NCBI GenBank assembly: GCA_027405735.1
Contig: JAPEHQ010000015.1
Coordinates: forward strand, 1,240,001 to 1,304,000
Reading direction: 5' to 3'
Source: Mucor racemosus
Taxonomy: Eukaryota > Mucoromycota > Mucoromycetes > Mucorales > Mucoraceae
Length of the DNA stretch: 64,000 bases
The notes under the pieces are model-generated. The model saw only the letters and a list, made by a program, of their open reading frames with translations. It had not been told where the DNA came from and ran no database searches. Shown piece after piece: positions 11,025 to 21,745 of this stretch. Numbering within the stretch: position 1 is the first letter of the stretch; each line of letters opens with the position of its first letter. A program made the translations under genes and the position numbers.

Positions 11025-12729
11025 TTTCATCTAATGCGATCTCCCATTCCCCGCACTGCTTCCTTCCTCATTTTTTATTAGCATAAATAATTGTAATTAG
11101 TCATCTTTCATATTAAATCAAAAAGTGAATTGTAAAAAAATATCCTGGCAATCTCCTATCATTTTAAATACTTGCTATTGATAACATTACATTCATTTCC
11201 CTTGTTTATACGTATAGCTTTACTGTTATACTCGTTCTTTCTTTCTTTATCGTATTCAAAACCTATGCTCCCTATCACTTTAATAGTAAATATAATTCTT
11301 AAAAACAACTTGGAAAATAATTCTGGCTGGCACACACCAAACTTTATATGATGATGATGTTACAATACATCATATTCACTCATTCTATTACCCTCTTTAT
11401 TTCATTGACTCCTTGTTAACAACGTACAAATAAATAAAATGATGGCATTCAAAGTACTAGTTTGCAATTAAAAGATCCCCTATCTTTTTTCTTTATCACT
11501 AGTGCTTCAACCAAACTACTGGTTCCATGTTGTTTTAGATTAACCTAATAATCATCGTGATGTAAGCTGAATCAACTAGGGTGATACACAAAAAATGTTC
11601 CATGAAAATCTATTAAGTTATCTTATTGGGCAACTGAAAATGATCCCTTTCAAATCTTTCCATAAAGAAGTTATGCATCCTCTTTTCAGCAAAATAGAAC
11701 AAAATGATATCAATTAAGAAGAAGAAATGTGGTATATTAGAGGTAAAACAGAACTGCTTGATGTTATCATAGATTTAGTTATTCAGGAAGAATTTAATAA
11801 GATAATAGTGCTTTATCTATACTTGGGCCTAAATGATACACATGTTTTTTTTCAATATATACTTTCAAAGGTTTGCACAAGTTTGAAAAGATTACTCAAG
11901 CCAAAAATATGTTTTTATTTTATCACAATCAATCAATTTTCATGTATTATACTCATATCTCAAATCTTTAATTCTTATTATCTTCAAGAAAAATGGCTTT
12001 ATAATGTTGACATCTAGACTCGAAATATAGCTGGCATCAAAGTGAAATATGGTAACGGCCATCATAAATTACCAAAACAATCATCATTGACCCTGTTATT
12101 GAAAACAACCCTCCTATTTGCTAAAAAGGCTGAAAAGTCATGTTCTTTTCGCAATGATGTTTGGTCCTGTAAAAGCCTCAAACCCACTCAGAATTATTTC
12201 GTCCATGGGATGCTTACTTACTTCCTATTTTTTGGGTTTTTCCTGCCATTGCAAATCCAGAATCGACTTTTCAATCCTTACAGGAGCAGGATTGCCCACA
12301 CATCGCAAATTACATAATCTAACCATTTGAAGCTTTTTCCAGAGATTCTTATGCACACACCTCATTTATACAATGAAGTATGTGCATAAAATACCATGTT
12401 GATGTGGCTAATACATGCATCCCCAAACCAAAGCTAAAAAAAATCCATCGAACCACCTCCTTAATTGATTACTTTGCTTGTTAATGTCTGTCAAATGGGT
12501 TCAAGGCTTCAAAATTGGAGCGTACAATATTCTCAATAATCAATATTAGAATAAACATAGCAAAATAATTCATCAGATGCTAGAAAATATTTAAGAATTT
12601 ACCGATCCAAAAAACCTTCTGTTTTGGTTGCGTTACAGCCATTTGAATATCTCAAAATTTAGATGAAGCTGCTATTCAGTATAGCGGACTTTGAATTCCA
12701 TATTTCCGAAATGATTCATTATGGTACTT
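11025..12729. other. Intergenic region between bZIP gene and LINE
   Basis: No gene supported. Short frames at 11727-12330 lack family motifs. On the minus strand, 12100-12330 holds a few cysteine-rich, stop-broken codon runs that might be an old transposon relic. The insertion target of the LINE is at its right edge. Confidence 0.45.
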
Positions 12730-12740
12730 TTTGACATCAA
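12730..12740 (+). repeat. Left target-site duplication of the LINE
   Basis: TTTGACATCAA, identical to 18287-18297 immediately after the element's poly(A) tail. Eleven identical bases at exactly the two element edges are diagnostic of target-primed reverse transcription. Confidence 0.85.
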
Positions 12741-12741
12741 C

Positions 12742-14217
12742 ATGGCTCTTTCAGATAAACAAACATTGTCTAAGGGCGAGGATCTGATTGGTGGAGGCAC
12801 CAAAGATTCTCGACATAATCCAAACAACCTAAAGGATCCAATGCGATCATATGCACAGACTCTGAAAAATGATCAAACCAGGGAAACCTTCGAATTGAAC
12901 ACTCAAACCTCAGGGGAACTCGTCCAACTCACTGAAGGTGGTCAACTTTTCATCCAAGCCAGGGACAAACATTCTATTGTCGTATCCGCGGCTCAATTTA
13001 TAGATACTCAAGTTAAATTCAAGGACTTGGGTGCTTTACTTCGAGCACAATATCCTGAAGCCTGGGGCCTTCGTACCCGAAATGTCAATAAAGATTCTAA
13101 ATATTTAGAAGTTAACTTTCGTACAGCTGAAGCCAGAGAGGCAGCTTTGAAAAAAGATTTTCAGTATGAAGGAAATAAAGTCATTGTTAGTCGTACCTTT
13201 CCTAAGGACACTACCATTGTTAGGGTTAGCATTAGCAATTTACCTTACGATGATGAAGAGATCTTGAAGGCTGAAATGTCCAAAATCTTCGTTAAATACG
13301 GGGAGATTCTGGAAATGGGTCTACTTTGCACTACTCACAGCCATTTCTTTACTGGCCGAGGATTTGTTACCTTGAACCTTCTTCCGGGTAAATCTTATGA
13401 GAAATTGGTACCTCAAATTGACTCCTGGGAACCCAAGGAAACCTTGAAGCTTACTTTTACTGGCATGAAACCTATATGTAGTCGTTGCCATGTCACTGAC
13501 CATGTTCTTGGCAACTGTCCAGTTATGGGCCAGAGACTTAAAAGTTGCTTTATCTGCAATAAAACCGATCATCTACAAGCTAAATGTCCAGATGCCTGGT
13601 GGAATAAGCGCAAGAAGTCTGCTAAATTGAATTCTCAACACACATCACCAAACCAAAAAGCTAGCACAAAGACGGTAGTTGTACCCATTACTGTGCCTGA
13701 TGAATCTAAGCCTGTGCATCAGGCATCCACTGAGAAGGAAGATACTTCAGCGGCACCAATAGTAGTTTCGGCACCAGTTGCTCCAACATCAATTAGTTCA
13801 GTTCCAGAAGCAACCATTACAGAAGAAGATACTTCAGTCCCTCCTCAGGATTCACAAATAGTCTACGAGGACTCCAACAAGAGCATTGAAGCAGCACCTG
13901 ACCAGGATGAGATATCAAATCAGTCATCGGAAGAGAAGTCGGATGCTGAGATGTCAGATTCTGAAGGAGATGAGGATGATGATGAACTCGATGTGGATAT
14001 GGCAGAAGCAGAAAAGGAGGCTAAAGCTACGAAAATTCCTCTAGAAGATGTGGTTAAAGCAATGAAATGTAAATTGAGGACTCATCTCAGGAAGCCGACG
14101 AAGATGAACGCTGCTAAGTCAAATGACAAAGATCTAGTACGACTTTCTACTCGATCTCGCACCGGTGGATCTGCTGTGATGAAGAAGCAATCTGCCAACC
14201 ATGCTTCCCGTAAATAA
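12742..14217 (+). CDS. LINE ORF1, zinc-knuckle nucleic-acid-binding protein
   Basis: 491 residues starting MALSDKQT. An in-frame ATG at 12721 lies in flanking DNA outside the element (before and within the target-site duplication), so 12742 is the element's own start. The middle (about 85-235) resembles an RNA-binding fold with VRVSISNLPYDDEEI and GRGFVTL, as in RRM-type LINE ORF1 proteins. Two CCHC knuckles follow: C246-x2-C-x4-H-x4-C259 and C269-x2-C-x4-H-x4-C282. The C-terminal part is a disordered acidic stretch (SDSEGDEDDDELDVDMAEAE) followed by a basic tail. It should coat element RNA as part of the retrotransposition particle. The stop is followed by ORF2 after only 5 nt. Confidence 0.9.
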   Translation: MALSDKQTLSKGEDLIGGGTKDSRHNPNNLKDPMRSYAQTLKNDQTRETFELNTQTSGELVQLTEGGQLFIQARDKHSIVVSAAQFIDTQVKFKDLGALLRAQYPEAWGLRTRNVNKDSKYLEVNFRTAEAREAALKKDFQYEGNKVIVSRTFPKDTTIVRVSISNLPYDDEEILKAEMSKIFVKYGEILEMGLLCTTHSHFFTGRGFVTLNLLPGKSYEKLVPQIDSWEPKETLKLTFTGMKPICSRCHVTDHVLGNCPVMGQRLKSCFICNKTDHLQAKCPDAWWNKRKKSAKLNSQHTSPNQKASTKTVVVPITVPDESKPVHQASTEKEDTSAAPIVVSAPVAPTSISSVPEATITEEDTSVPPQDSQIVYEDSNKSIEAAPDQDEISNQSSEEKSDAEMSDSEGDEDDDELDVDMAEAEKEAKATKIPLEDVVKAMKCKLRTHLRKPTKMNAAKSNDKDLVRLSTRSRTGGSAVMKKQSANHASRK

Positions 14218-14222
14218 TTATT

Positions 14223-17200
14223 ATGAGTGATCATAATAATTATTGTAAATCCTTAAATATCAAATTTGGATCACTTAATTGTCGATATCTACTCAAAATT
14301 AACAATCCTCAACTATCTGATTCCTTTATTCGGCATTTAAGGGGGCAAGATTTAGACATCTTTGCTTGCCAAGAAACCAATATTCCTTCTCTTAATTTCA
14401 ACGATCGGATTGCAATGCTTAATCTAAAATTCCAATCCCTTCAAAGTATATGGTCATCAAAATGTGGATTACTCAACTTCAACAAAAATATTAATATGGA
14501 GAAGATTCACATATCTGATGATGATAGAATTATTTTAGCAAAGTTAACTGTACCTGCAGAACCAAATTTATTGCCCATTTATGTTCTCAATATTTATGCT
14601 CCTGCGGATTCACCTCAAAACAGAACCATTTTTTACAACAAGTTAATCGATCATATCAAATCTCTCGACTCTTATGCCGATATTTTGGAACGCCTAATTT
14701 TAGCTGGAGATTTCAACTTTCAATATGATCTACGTTTACCTGGTAATGCTCCAAGTAAACAACCTACAGCATTTGTCTCTTTCACGGATACTTTCCTCCA
14801 TGATTGCAACAACAACTACAGCGATACTTTTTTTGTGACACTACCTACTTTTAGACGGGGTAAAGTCATCAAAACTCTTGACTACATTATGGTCGGTAGC
14901 CAACTGAAGGATTTATATTTTGACAATAACATCGAATATACATCCAATGCATGGACGGATCACGACTTATTGACAGTACGATTTCGTCTCCAGGTGTCTA
15001 ACACTGGTAAAGGATTATGGCGGGCAAATCCAAACCTGGTTCACCACAAATCCTTTGTTAAGAAAATCAATTCGGGTATTCGACACTTTATGCATAAAAT
15101 TCTTGCTAATTCCTCAGATAGTAGCCAGATCAAGTGGGATCGTCTAAAAGGCTATATTAAGAAACTGACCAAAGCTTATTGCAGCAATCGCTCTTCTTGG
15201 CGTCGAGAGCGCCTCAAAGACCTCCAAAGTTCCAGGAACCATCTCATACGTCAATTAAAGGACGACCAAACGGCTCTCCAGGCTCAATTACCGCGTGTTG
15301 AACACTCCATCGCCCAACTTGAACATGAAATTGCTATAAATGCAACTCTGAAAGCTGGTAAACGATGGCTGGACAACAATGAAAATTCGGTCGGCTTTCT
15401 CAAACAGACTGCAGAACGTCGGTTGGCCCAGCGGAATTTTGACACCATAACACATCCAACATCCAACGTACCTTGCTCAACTACGATGGACAAGCTAGAT
15501 GCTGTTCATTCCTTCTATAATGTCCTATATTCTCCTGAACCAACTCATAGATACTCAATGGACAAGTTGCTCCGAGGAATTCAGAACACTATTTCGGTGG
15601 ATGACGCTGAATATATTATTTCTGGAATCGACATTGAAGACATTTTACAATCTGCCACTAGATGCCCCAAGGTCAGCAGCCCTGGACGAGACGGGCTGCC
15701 TTACCCTATCCTTCGGTTAATCTTAGCCCATCCGGATTGTAAAGAATTGGTTATTGCTGTGTACAATGATGCCCTCAATCTAGGGGTTTTTCCATCTTCC
15801 TGGCAGGAAACATGTATCGTTCTTCTTCCAAAGAAAGGCGACTTACGGAATCTTGCTAACTGGAGACCTATTTCGCTGATTAATACTGACTGCAAGGTCT
15901 TTACTAGGATTTTGAATTCACGGGTTATTGGTGCTGCCAACAAGGTCATTACTCAACATCAAGCTGGTTTTATGCCTAATCGATTCATCGGCGACCATGG
16001 TCTGGCACTGAAACTCCTTATGGAAGATGCCAAACTACATTCCAACCGAGCTATCAGTGTCGCGGTGGATAGTGCCAAAGCATATGATTATGTAAACGAA
16101 ACCTACATCTGTAAAGTCCTCAGCAAGTTTGGATTTCCCTCAACCTTCATCCAGAGTATTAAAAATTTGTTTTTCAAGAGTAAAATTGTCATCAATATGA
16201 ACGGTTTCATGACTGATACGGTAGTTCAACAGCGCGGCCTCCGCCAAGGTGATTCCATTTCGCCGGTTCTCTTTAACTTTGCCTTAGAGCCACTGCTTCT
16301 GGCTATCATCAATGATCGAACCATCAGAGGTTATTCCCTTAATACGAAGGCTGTCAATCCAAGCTGTCCTCTACAAGTGGTGGCACCTCCGCCTATCAAG
16401 TTACTGGCGTATGCTGATGATTTGTTAGTCATCGTCAATAATAATGAGGAACTGCAAGCAATTCAAGAACATATCTCTTGTTATGGTCGAGCGTCCAACG
16501 CCCGAGTCAATTATCACAAGTCAGTGGCATTTCCACTCTCTGGTAATAGGTCCTTGGTCCGTCCCGATTTGTTTCATCTTGCTCGTAGGCTCCAATTTCA
16601 ATGGTATGATGAGTTTAGTCCATCATATATCAAATATCTTGGTTACCCTATCTGGTTCAGTAGTGATCAACGGGAAGCTTTCTGTCAGGAAACACTACAA
16701 ACAATGCAGGCTTCCCTTGATAGGCATATGACACGAAACATTTCTGTTTATGGTCGAGCCCGAATGGTTAATTCACTCTTCCTTGCTCGCTTTTGGCATT
16801 TCTTACGGAATACAACTTTACCTCTTAGCTTCATCAAGAAGATCTCCTCTATGGTGTACCAATTCGTTTGCTACAAGATATTTCCTCCTATGAAGAAGGC
16901 AGTTATCTACTCCCCTAAGGAACTAGGTGGTCTGTCCGTCATTGATATTACGGTGCAACAACACATTTTACAACAACGATATGTGCGTGCCCTGCTTCTA
17001 GACAACAACGTCTCTCGTCCGATACCTAACTTTCTAATGCAGACGTTGTCCACGTTCATCCAAGTGAGCTATGGGGCTTCTCACCCCCACCTGCCACTGT
17101 TGTTTCGAAATTATCGTCTAGGCTCTCCTCTTTCTGGTTTACATTGCCTGCTTCCCCTTCTTCGTTCGGTGGATGCCTTCTTCGTTCAAGACTCTTGGGA

Positions 17201-18119
17201 TAATTGTCAATTATCGTTGGAAACTATGTTACAATTACCTTTTACTGCATTATGCCAACAAGATAATACAGAACCCAGCATTACTCAACATAATCTGATC
17301 CGTCGAAAACCAGTGCATAACTTTTTAGAACCAAGTCGTTTTCAGGATTCCTTAGTCTTCAAGTCAAGAGCCCAGTGCTCCAATCCCGGCCTTCTGAACA
17401 AGATTACAAGAGCAGTTAGTTCTGCTACTTTGCAGTTTACAACCAAGTTCCAGGTTTATCTGGTTCCTCCCTCTGGCCCAATACCCAGGGATATTTTGAA
17501 TGGTGGCGTTGACTTTTCTCCGTACCTCTGCCACAAACTAAACTACCAAGGCATAATGGTCTTGTCCATGACTAATACCCAGCTCCGTGATATGTATATG
17601 CGAGATCATCCTCCCATAAACCGATCTCAGGTGGATCTAAATCGACTCACGATGGCGTCTTTTCTCCACACTAAAATGCCTAGTGCAGCCCGTAACCTGT
17701 GGTTCAGGTTGATACATAACAAAGTCTCTTCCAAGGCAAATTTGGCTCACATCCTCCGTCTTCCTGATGAAATGTGCGTATACTGTGGATTGCGGGAAAC
17801 AACCTCCCACATGCTGTTTACCTGTCCAGCTCACCATGAGATTTGGCGGAACTACTTCGCTTTGGTCTTCGTACCGTCTGAACCTCTCAATCCGGGTAAG
17901 CTCTACAAGGACGTAATGGCCCTCAATCTTGCTGATTACCGTCTCCTGGACTCACCTCTTCGGGTCTCAACTTTTGAAGCAGTTACTTGTGTGATTACAG
18001 CCATCTGGCGTGCCAAATGGCGCAATTATTTTGATTCAGTTGATTTTGACAATCAATCCGTTGTGGACCGTGCCATGATCAACTTGAGACACTTATCGTC
18101 TTTAAACTTTTGTAAATAG
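14223..18119 (+). CDS. LINE ORF2, endonuclease-reverse transcriptase
   Basis: 1298 residues without a break. The N-terminal AP-like endonuclease (about 10-255) keeps its expected residues: N19 (SLNC), E51 (CQET), Y125 (NIYAP), the GDFN at 162-165, the LDYI with D220 and the TDHD at 245-248. The reverse transcriptase (about 490-780) contains SPGRDGLPYPIL, NWRPISLINTDCKV, HQAGFMPNRF, VAVDSAKAYDYV with motif A D616, RGLRQGDSISPVLF and the catalytic YADD at 730-733. The C-terminal zinc motif is C1185-x2-C-x7-H-x4-C1201 (zf-RVT type). It would nick target DNA and prime cDNA synthesis there. With no missing catalytic residue and no frameshift, the copy looks competent. The ATG at 14223 is 5 nt past the ORF1 stop. 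Confidence 0.95.
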   Translation: MSDHNNYCKSLNIKFGSLNCRYLLKINNPQLSDSFIRHLRGQDLDIFACQETNIPSLNFNDRIAMLNLKFQSLQSIWSSKCGLLNFNKNINMEKIHISDDDRIILAKLTVPAEPNLLPIYVLNIYAPADSPQNRTIFYNKLIDHIKSLDSYADILERLILAGDFNFQYDLRLPGNAPSKQPTAFVSFTDTFLHDCNNNYSDTFFVTLPTFRRGKVIKTLDYIMVGSQLKDLYFDNNIEYTSNAWTDHDLLTVRFRLQVSNTGKGLWRANPNLVHHKSFVKKINSGIRHFMHKILANSSDSSQIKWDRLKGYIKKLTKAYCSNRSSWRRERLKDLQSSRNHLIRQLKDDQTALQAQLPRVEHSIAQLEHEIAINATLKAGKRWLDNNENSVGFLKQTAERRLAQRNFDTITHPTSNVPCSTTMDKLDAVHSFYNVLYSPEPTHRYSMDKLLRGIQNTISVDDAEYIISGIDIEDILQSATRCPKVSSPGRDGLPYPILRLILAHPDCKELVIAVYNDALNLGVFPSSWQETCIVLLPKKGDLRNLANWRPISLINTDCKVFTRILNSRVIGAANKVITQHQAGFMPNRFIGDHGLALKLLMEDAKLHSNRAISVAVDSAKAYDYVNETYICKVLSKFGFPSTFIQSIKNLFFKSKIVINMNGFMTDTVVQQRGLRQGDSISPVLFNFALEPLLLAIINDRTIRGYSLNTKAVNPSCPLQVVAPPPIKLLAYADDLLVIVNNNEELQAIQEHISCYGRASNARVNYHKSVAFPLSGNRSLVRPDLFHLARRLQFQWYDEFSPSYIKYLGYPIWFSSDQREAFCQETLQTMQASLDRHMTRNISVYGRARMVNSLFLARFWHFLRNTTLPLSFIKKISSMVYQFVCYKIFPPMKKAVIYSPKELGGLSVIDITVQQHILQQRYVRALLLDNNVSRPIPNFLMQTLSTFIQVSYGASHPHLPLLFRNYRLGSPLSGLHCLLPLLRSVDAFFVQDSWDNCQLSLETMLQLPFTALCQQDNTEPSITQHNLIRRKPVHNFLEPSRFQDSLVFKSRAQCSNPGLLNKITRAVSSATLQFTTKFQVYLVPPSGPIPRDILNGGVDFSPYLCHKLNYQGIMVLSMTNTQLRDMYMRDHPPINRSQVDLNRLTMASFLHTKMPSAARNLWFRLIHNKVSSKANLAHILRLPDEMCVYCGLRETTSHMLFTCPAHHEIWRNYFALVFVPSEPLNPGKLYKDVMALNLADYRLLDSPLRVSTFEAVTCVITAIWRAKWRNYFDSVDFDNQSVVDRAMINLRHLSSLNFCK

Positions 18120-18286
18120 TTCTTTGCCTCCCCGAGACGGGTCACTTACTATTACACCCGCTCTCCTTTTTATTATAGTCCTATTAATTCCATTAATATT
18201 TCTTTTATTTTATGAGTTTATTCATTTTAAACCTGACTTTTAATCATTAATAAATCTTCATACTTACAAACAAAAAAAAAAAAAAA

Positions 18287-18297
18287 TTTGACATCAA
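18287..18297 (+). repeat. Right target-site duplication of the LINE
   Basis: TTTGACATCAA directly after the poly(A) tail, matching 12730-12740. Confidence 0.85.
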
Positions 18298-19679
18298 AAA
18301 ATTGTTTTTCGACATTTCGATACGGAAAAAGGTATTTGAATTGCTTTGTGGTTTTAAGCTTTTCGGTACTTATTTTAACGATCTATCATTTGGTATTAAT
18401 ATTATACTAGTAAAAGTCCCCTGTAAAACGTTATCTGTGAAAAACCTAAAATCGGTTTCTGTTACAAAAGTCTATTTTTAAATTAAGTAAGACTCAATCC
18501 AATGTTTGAAAATGAAGGATGTGATGTGTACAAACATTTTGTATTAGAGCTTACCTTAGTAAAAATTGTTGATTTTTGGGAGAAAAATTGTATTTACTGA
18601 TTTTCTCAATTTTTCATGAGGGATACCTCATGGAAAATTGGTCGAAATCATCGATTTTTTTATGATCGTAAAAATGCCCAAGAATGATACAGGATCATTG
18701 ATAGATGCTTCTGCAATTTGTTGGAACTTATTTTGAGCGATTTCGAGCTACTTTTCGGGTAATAATTCGCAAAAAAAAAATTAAAGCCCAAAAATAGGCA
18801 TTGTTGGTAAAACAAGGCGTTTAGATGCAAATTTGTTGGAATGGAAACAAAAAAAAATTGGCACGTGTTCTACACATCCTGTAAAATAACTTCGGTAAGA
18901 CAGATTAATTTAATATCAAATTTAAGACTAGAAGAAAATCCTCAAAGTTTAAGTTTTGCATTTTTGCACTAAATTATAGTGCTTTTGCTTCGTAATCAGA
19001 TCGTAAATTAATTTAAAGCATTCGCATTGACAGGAAATGTATACCTTGATTAGACAATAGACCAAGAGTGGTATATAATGTACCAAATATTTGGTATTAG
19101 ATTCTGCCAAGTAAAACAACAGCAAACTTTTCAAAAGTATTTCTGGCAGATTCATTTAATACATCGATAAAGACGAGGCTTTTGATTATGATTTTTTTTT
19201 GAGAAATGCTGGTTCATTTAATGTAAAATAATTATCAATTCTGATCGAAATTTGCACGGTCCATCATCGCGAAATCAGTGCTCTAACTCAGGACACAACC
19301 ATCATCGCCACATAAAGGATAATCATACCAAATATTGCAAAAGTATCAACAAATGGTGCTTGTATATAGAGAAAAACTGCATTGTAAATGAGGCGTACAT
19401 ATTTTGTGTCTGTTTGCATCAGGTAGCGTTCAGATATGTTTCACAAAAATAAAAATAAAAATCATTTTTACGCCCAAAATCAAAAATATACTCATAGTAC
19501 AAAATATTTATGTTACTGAGTGCTTTATCATTTATACCGTCCGAGAAAAATCAACATCCTTATCTGCAGTAGTTCGATTAATTATTTACTAAATGGATTT
19601 CCTCTTTTGGGTGTGTGAGATGAAGATAAACTATATAATAAAGTTTATCGTGTGATTCATTTTGCATTTGTTTATACCT
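18298..19679. other. Intergenic region right of the LINE
   Basis: AT-rich degenerate sequence with no gene supported. Phrases such as the run around 18770-18900 loosely resemble 31200-31360, so it may contain old repeat remnants, but the similarity by eye is weak. Confidence 0.4.
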
Positions 19680-19690
19680 TATATAAAAAG
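19680..19690 (+). promoter_or_regulatory. TATA box of the amidohydrolase gene
   Basis: TATATAAAAAG, about 73 bp upstream of the ATG at 19753. Confidence 0.6.
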
Positions 19691-19752
19691 CATAGCTCTT
19701 GTTCGCGAGTAGTGCTATTACATCTTTCAATAAACAGAAAATTCAAAGAAAA

Positions 19753-21135
19753 ATGACTCAATCTAAAATGCAAGTAGTTTATTGTGAAGATGGGCTTTTA
19801 CATAATCCCCCAATGGAAATGACTCTTGGTCAAATCAAACCTTATGTTGGTAAGTATATTTATACTAGAAAATCATACAAAATATTTATGTCTTTTTATG
19901 ATAGAATCTCCCAAGAGATTAATCAATATCAAGAAATTCATTGATGAGCATCCAGAATTTGAAGTAGTTGAGCCCAACGATTATTCATTGGGTCCCATTT
20001 TGGATGTACATCGTAAAGATTACGTTGACTTTTTAGAAAGCATTTATCAAGAATGGGTTGACTCAGGTCTTAATAAAGAGATTTGTATTGGTGACACTTT
20101 TGCTCAACGATCTTTTGTTGGTAAACTCGATGATGAAACTATCAGAAAGAATGCTTCTAAAAGTAGTAGTGGTAAAATGGGTTACTATGTTGGTGATGTA
20201 TCTACTCCATTTGTTCAGAGTAAGTATAGTCAACAAATAAAAACTTCACTCCTGAATTTTAATCAAATTAACAAGATACGTGGCGTGCTGCATATTCGTC
20301 TGCTCAGGTAGTTTTGTCCGCTGCTCATCGTTTGACAGAAGCTATTGAAGCAAAACAATCCCCTGGCCACAATGAAACCATTTACGCTTTATGTAGACCT
20401 CCTGGTCATCATGCTTCAGATCATATGGCTGCTGGCTATTGTTTCATCAACAATGCATCCGTTGTTGCTCGCTTCTTGCAAAACTATACATTGCAAGATA
20501 TGAATAATGCTAAAAAACCTTATGGATTTGATTTGGAAGCAGTTCGTAATAGACAATTCAGTGAGGGTACAAGCAAAGAAAAGAAGAGAATTTTGATTGT
20601 TGATATTGACTATCACCAGTAAGTGGAGCTATATATTTTGTTTGATGATTTATTTTACTGACATTTACACTTTTACAGCGGAAATGGCACCCAAGATATA
20701 TTTTATGACGACCCTTCTGTATTTTACATTTCACTTCATGGCGCTCCAGATTATCCTTTCTTTACTGGATCTGCACAAGAGACCGGCCAAGGTGCTGGCG
20801 AAGGATACAACATCAATGTACCTCTTGATCCTGTTACTACTACCGACAGCATTTATCTCGAAAATCTTGAGCGTGTATTAAATAACCAAAATGTTATTGA
20901 TTTCAATGCTGATGTTATTATTGTTTCTATGGGTTTAGATACATGGTTTGAGGATCCCATTGCTGGTATGAAGGGCCTTCAAGATATGAACACATACAAG
21001 AAAATGGGCGCATTGATTAAAACCTGTACTGGTACCAAGCACCGCCCTGTCTTGTTTGTACAAGAAGGCGGATACACTGTTGAAAAATTGGGTAACTTGG
21101 CAGGTAGTGTTTTGCAAGGTTTTCTTGAGCAATAA
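19753..21135 (+). CDS. Acetylpolyamine amidohydrolase / HDAC-like deacetylase
   Basis: Four exons: 19753-19849, 19905-20219, 20276-20618 and 20679-21135, giving 403 residues. This is a single arginase/deacetylase-fold domain of the zinc-dependent HDAC superfamily. The catalytic set is complete: the RPPGHHA histidine pair (about H182-H183), GYCFINNASV, zinc ligands in VDIDYHHGNGTQDIFY (about D249 and H251) and in SMGLDTW (about D339), and the transition-state tyrosine in QEGGYTVEKLG (about Y384). The EGGYTVEKLG ending and the length are closer to bacterial-type acetylpolyamine amidohydrolases than to class I Rpd3 proteins, so small acetylated amines are a likely substrate. Histone or other protein deacetylation remains possible. 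There is no obvious targeting signal. The ATG at 19753 lies 73 bp downstream of a TATA box. All introns are GT-AG and short. Confidence 0.9.
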
Positions 21136-21745
21136 ATTATTTATAAAATAGTGTTTTGTCATCACATAGTTGATGGATAAAATAATAGCATCTGTAAATT
21201 TTAGCGGATAATAATTGAGTATATACAATATGAATTGAGATCTAAAAAAGTATAAACCAATAACCCATTTCACCTGAACTTTCTTTCTGTAATGTGCTTT
21301 GAAAGAAATTCTTATATATATATATATCGATGCCTTTATTTAAGCTTTAGTCATGCAGAATTGACTGTGGTATTTATTGTTAGCGGATAAGGTGTCATCG
21401 GTCGAAAAAGAAGCTTAAAACCTATTATGAAATCAAATTTACACTGGGAAAAAAAAAGCTTTGTGATACAACCCCACAGAATGCGGCTACTTAATTTCAA
21501 GTCAGCCTGTTGCAATGTTATGCTGTAATTTGGGATAAAATAACCGTTGATTTCCCCGCATTTACATACGGATTACTAACGGTTTTCCCACTGATTAAAT
21601 ATCTTTACCGCTAGTCTTTGATCATTATTAAACTTCTTTAGCCTAAAAAAAAAAAAGATTTATAAGGCTTGTTGAATTTCCATATACATCACAAGGTACT
21701 TTTTCTTTTTCTATTTTCCAACTCTCAATTTAAAATTATATAACA
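21136..21745. other. Intergenic region between the deacetylase and ligase genes
   Basis: No gene seen. It contains a short TA repeat near 21310-21328 and, just before 21746, a pyrimidine-rich promoter-like stretch. Confidence 0.5.

Larger units (their letters stand above)
12741..18286 (+). mobile_element. Non-LTR (LINE) retrotransposon, apparently intact
   Basis: A 5.5-kb element bounded by an 11-bp target-site duplication and ending in a 15-nt A tract (18272-18286). It carries two open frames: a gag-like ORF1 with two CCHC zinc knuckles, and ORF2 with AP-type endonuclease, reverse transcriptase and a C-terminal CCHC motif. The order APE-RT-CCHC with a separate zinc-knuckle ORF1 fits the L1/Tx1-like groups; no RNase H was recognised. 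The 3' UTR is short (18120-18271). The copy starts one base before the ORF1 ATG, so the 5' UTR is absent or truncated. Identical duplications and full-length frames indicate a recent insertion. Confidence 0.92.

Noticed and set aside
12042..12330. Overlapping short frames left of the LINE
   Set aside because: Low similarity to anything recognised. It might be an old transposon relic on the minus strand, but the stop-broken pieces do not support a call.
12721..12741. Upstream in-frame ATG (12721) as the start of LINE ORF1
   Set aside because: It lies in host DNA and the following codons are the left target-site duplication, so it is not part of the element.
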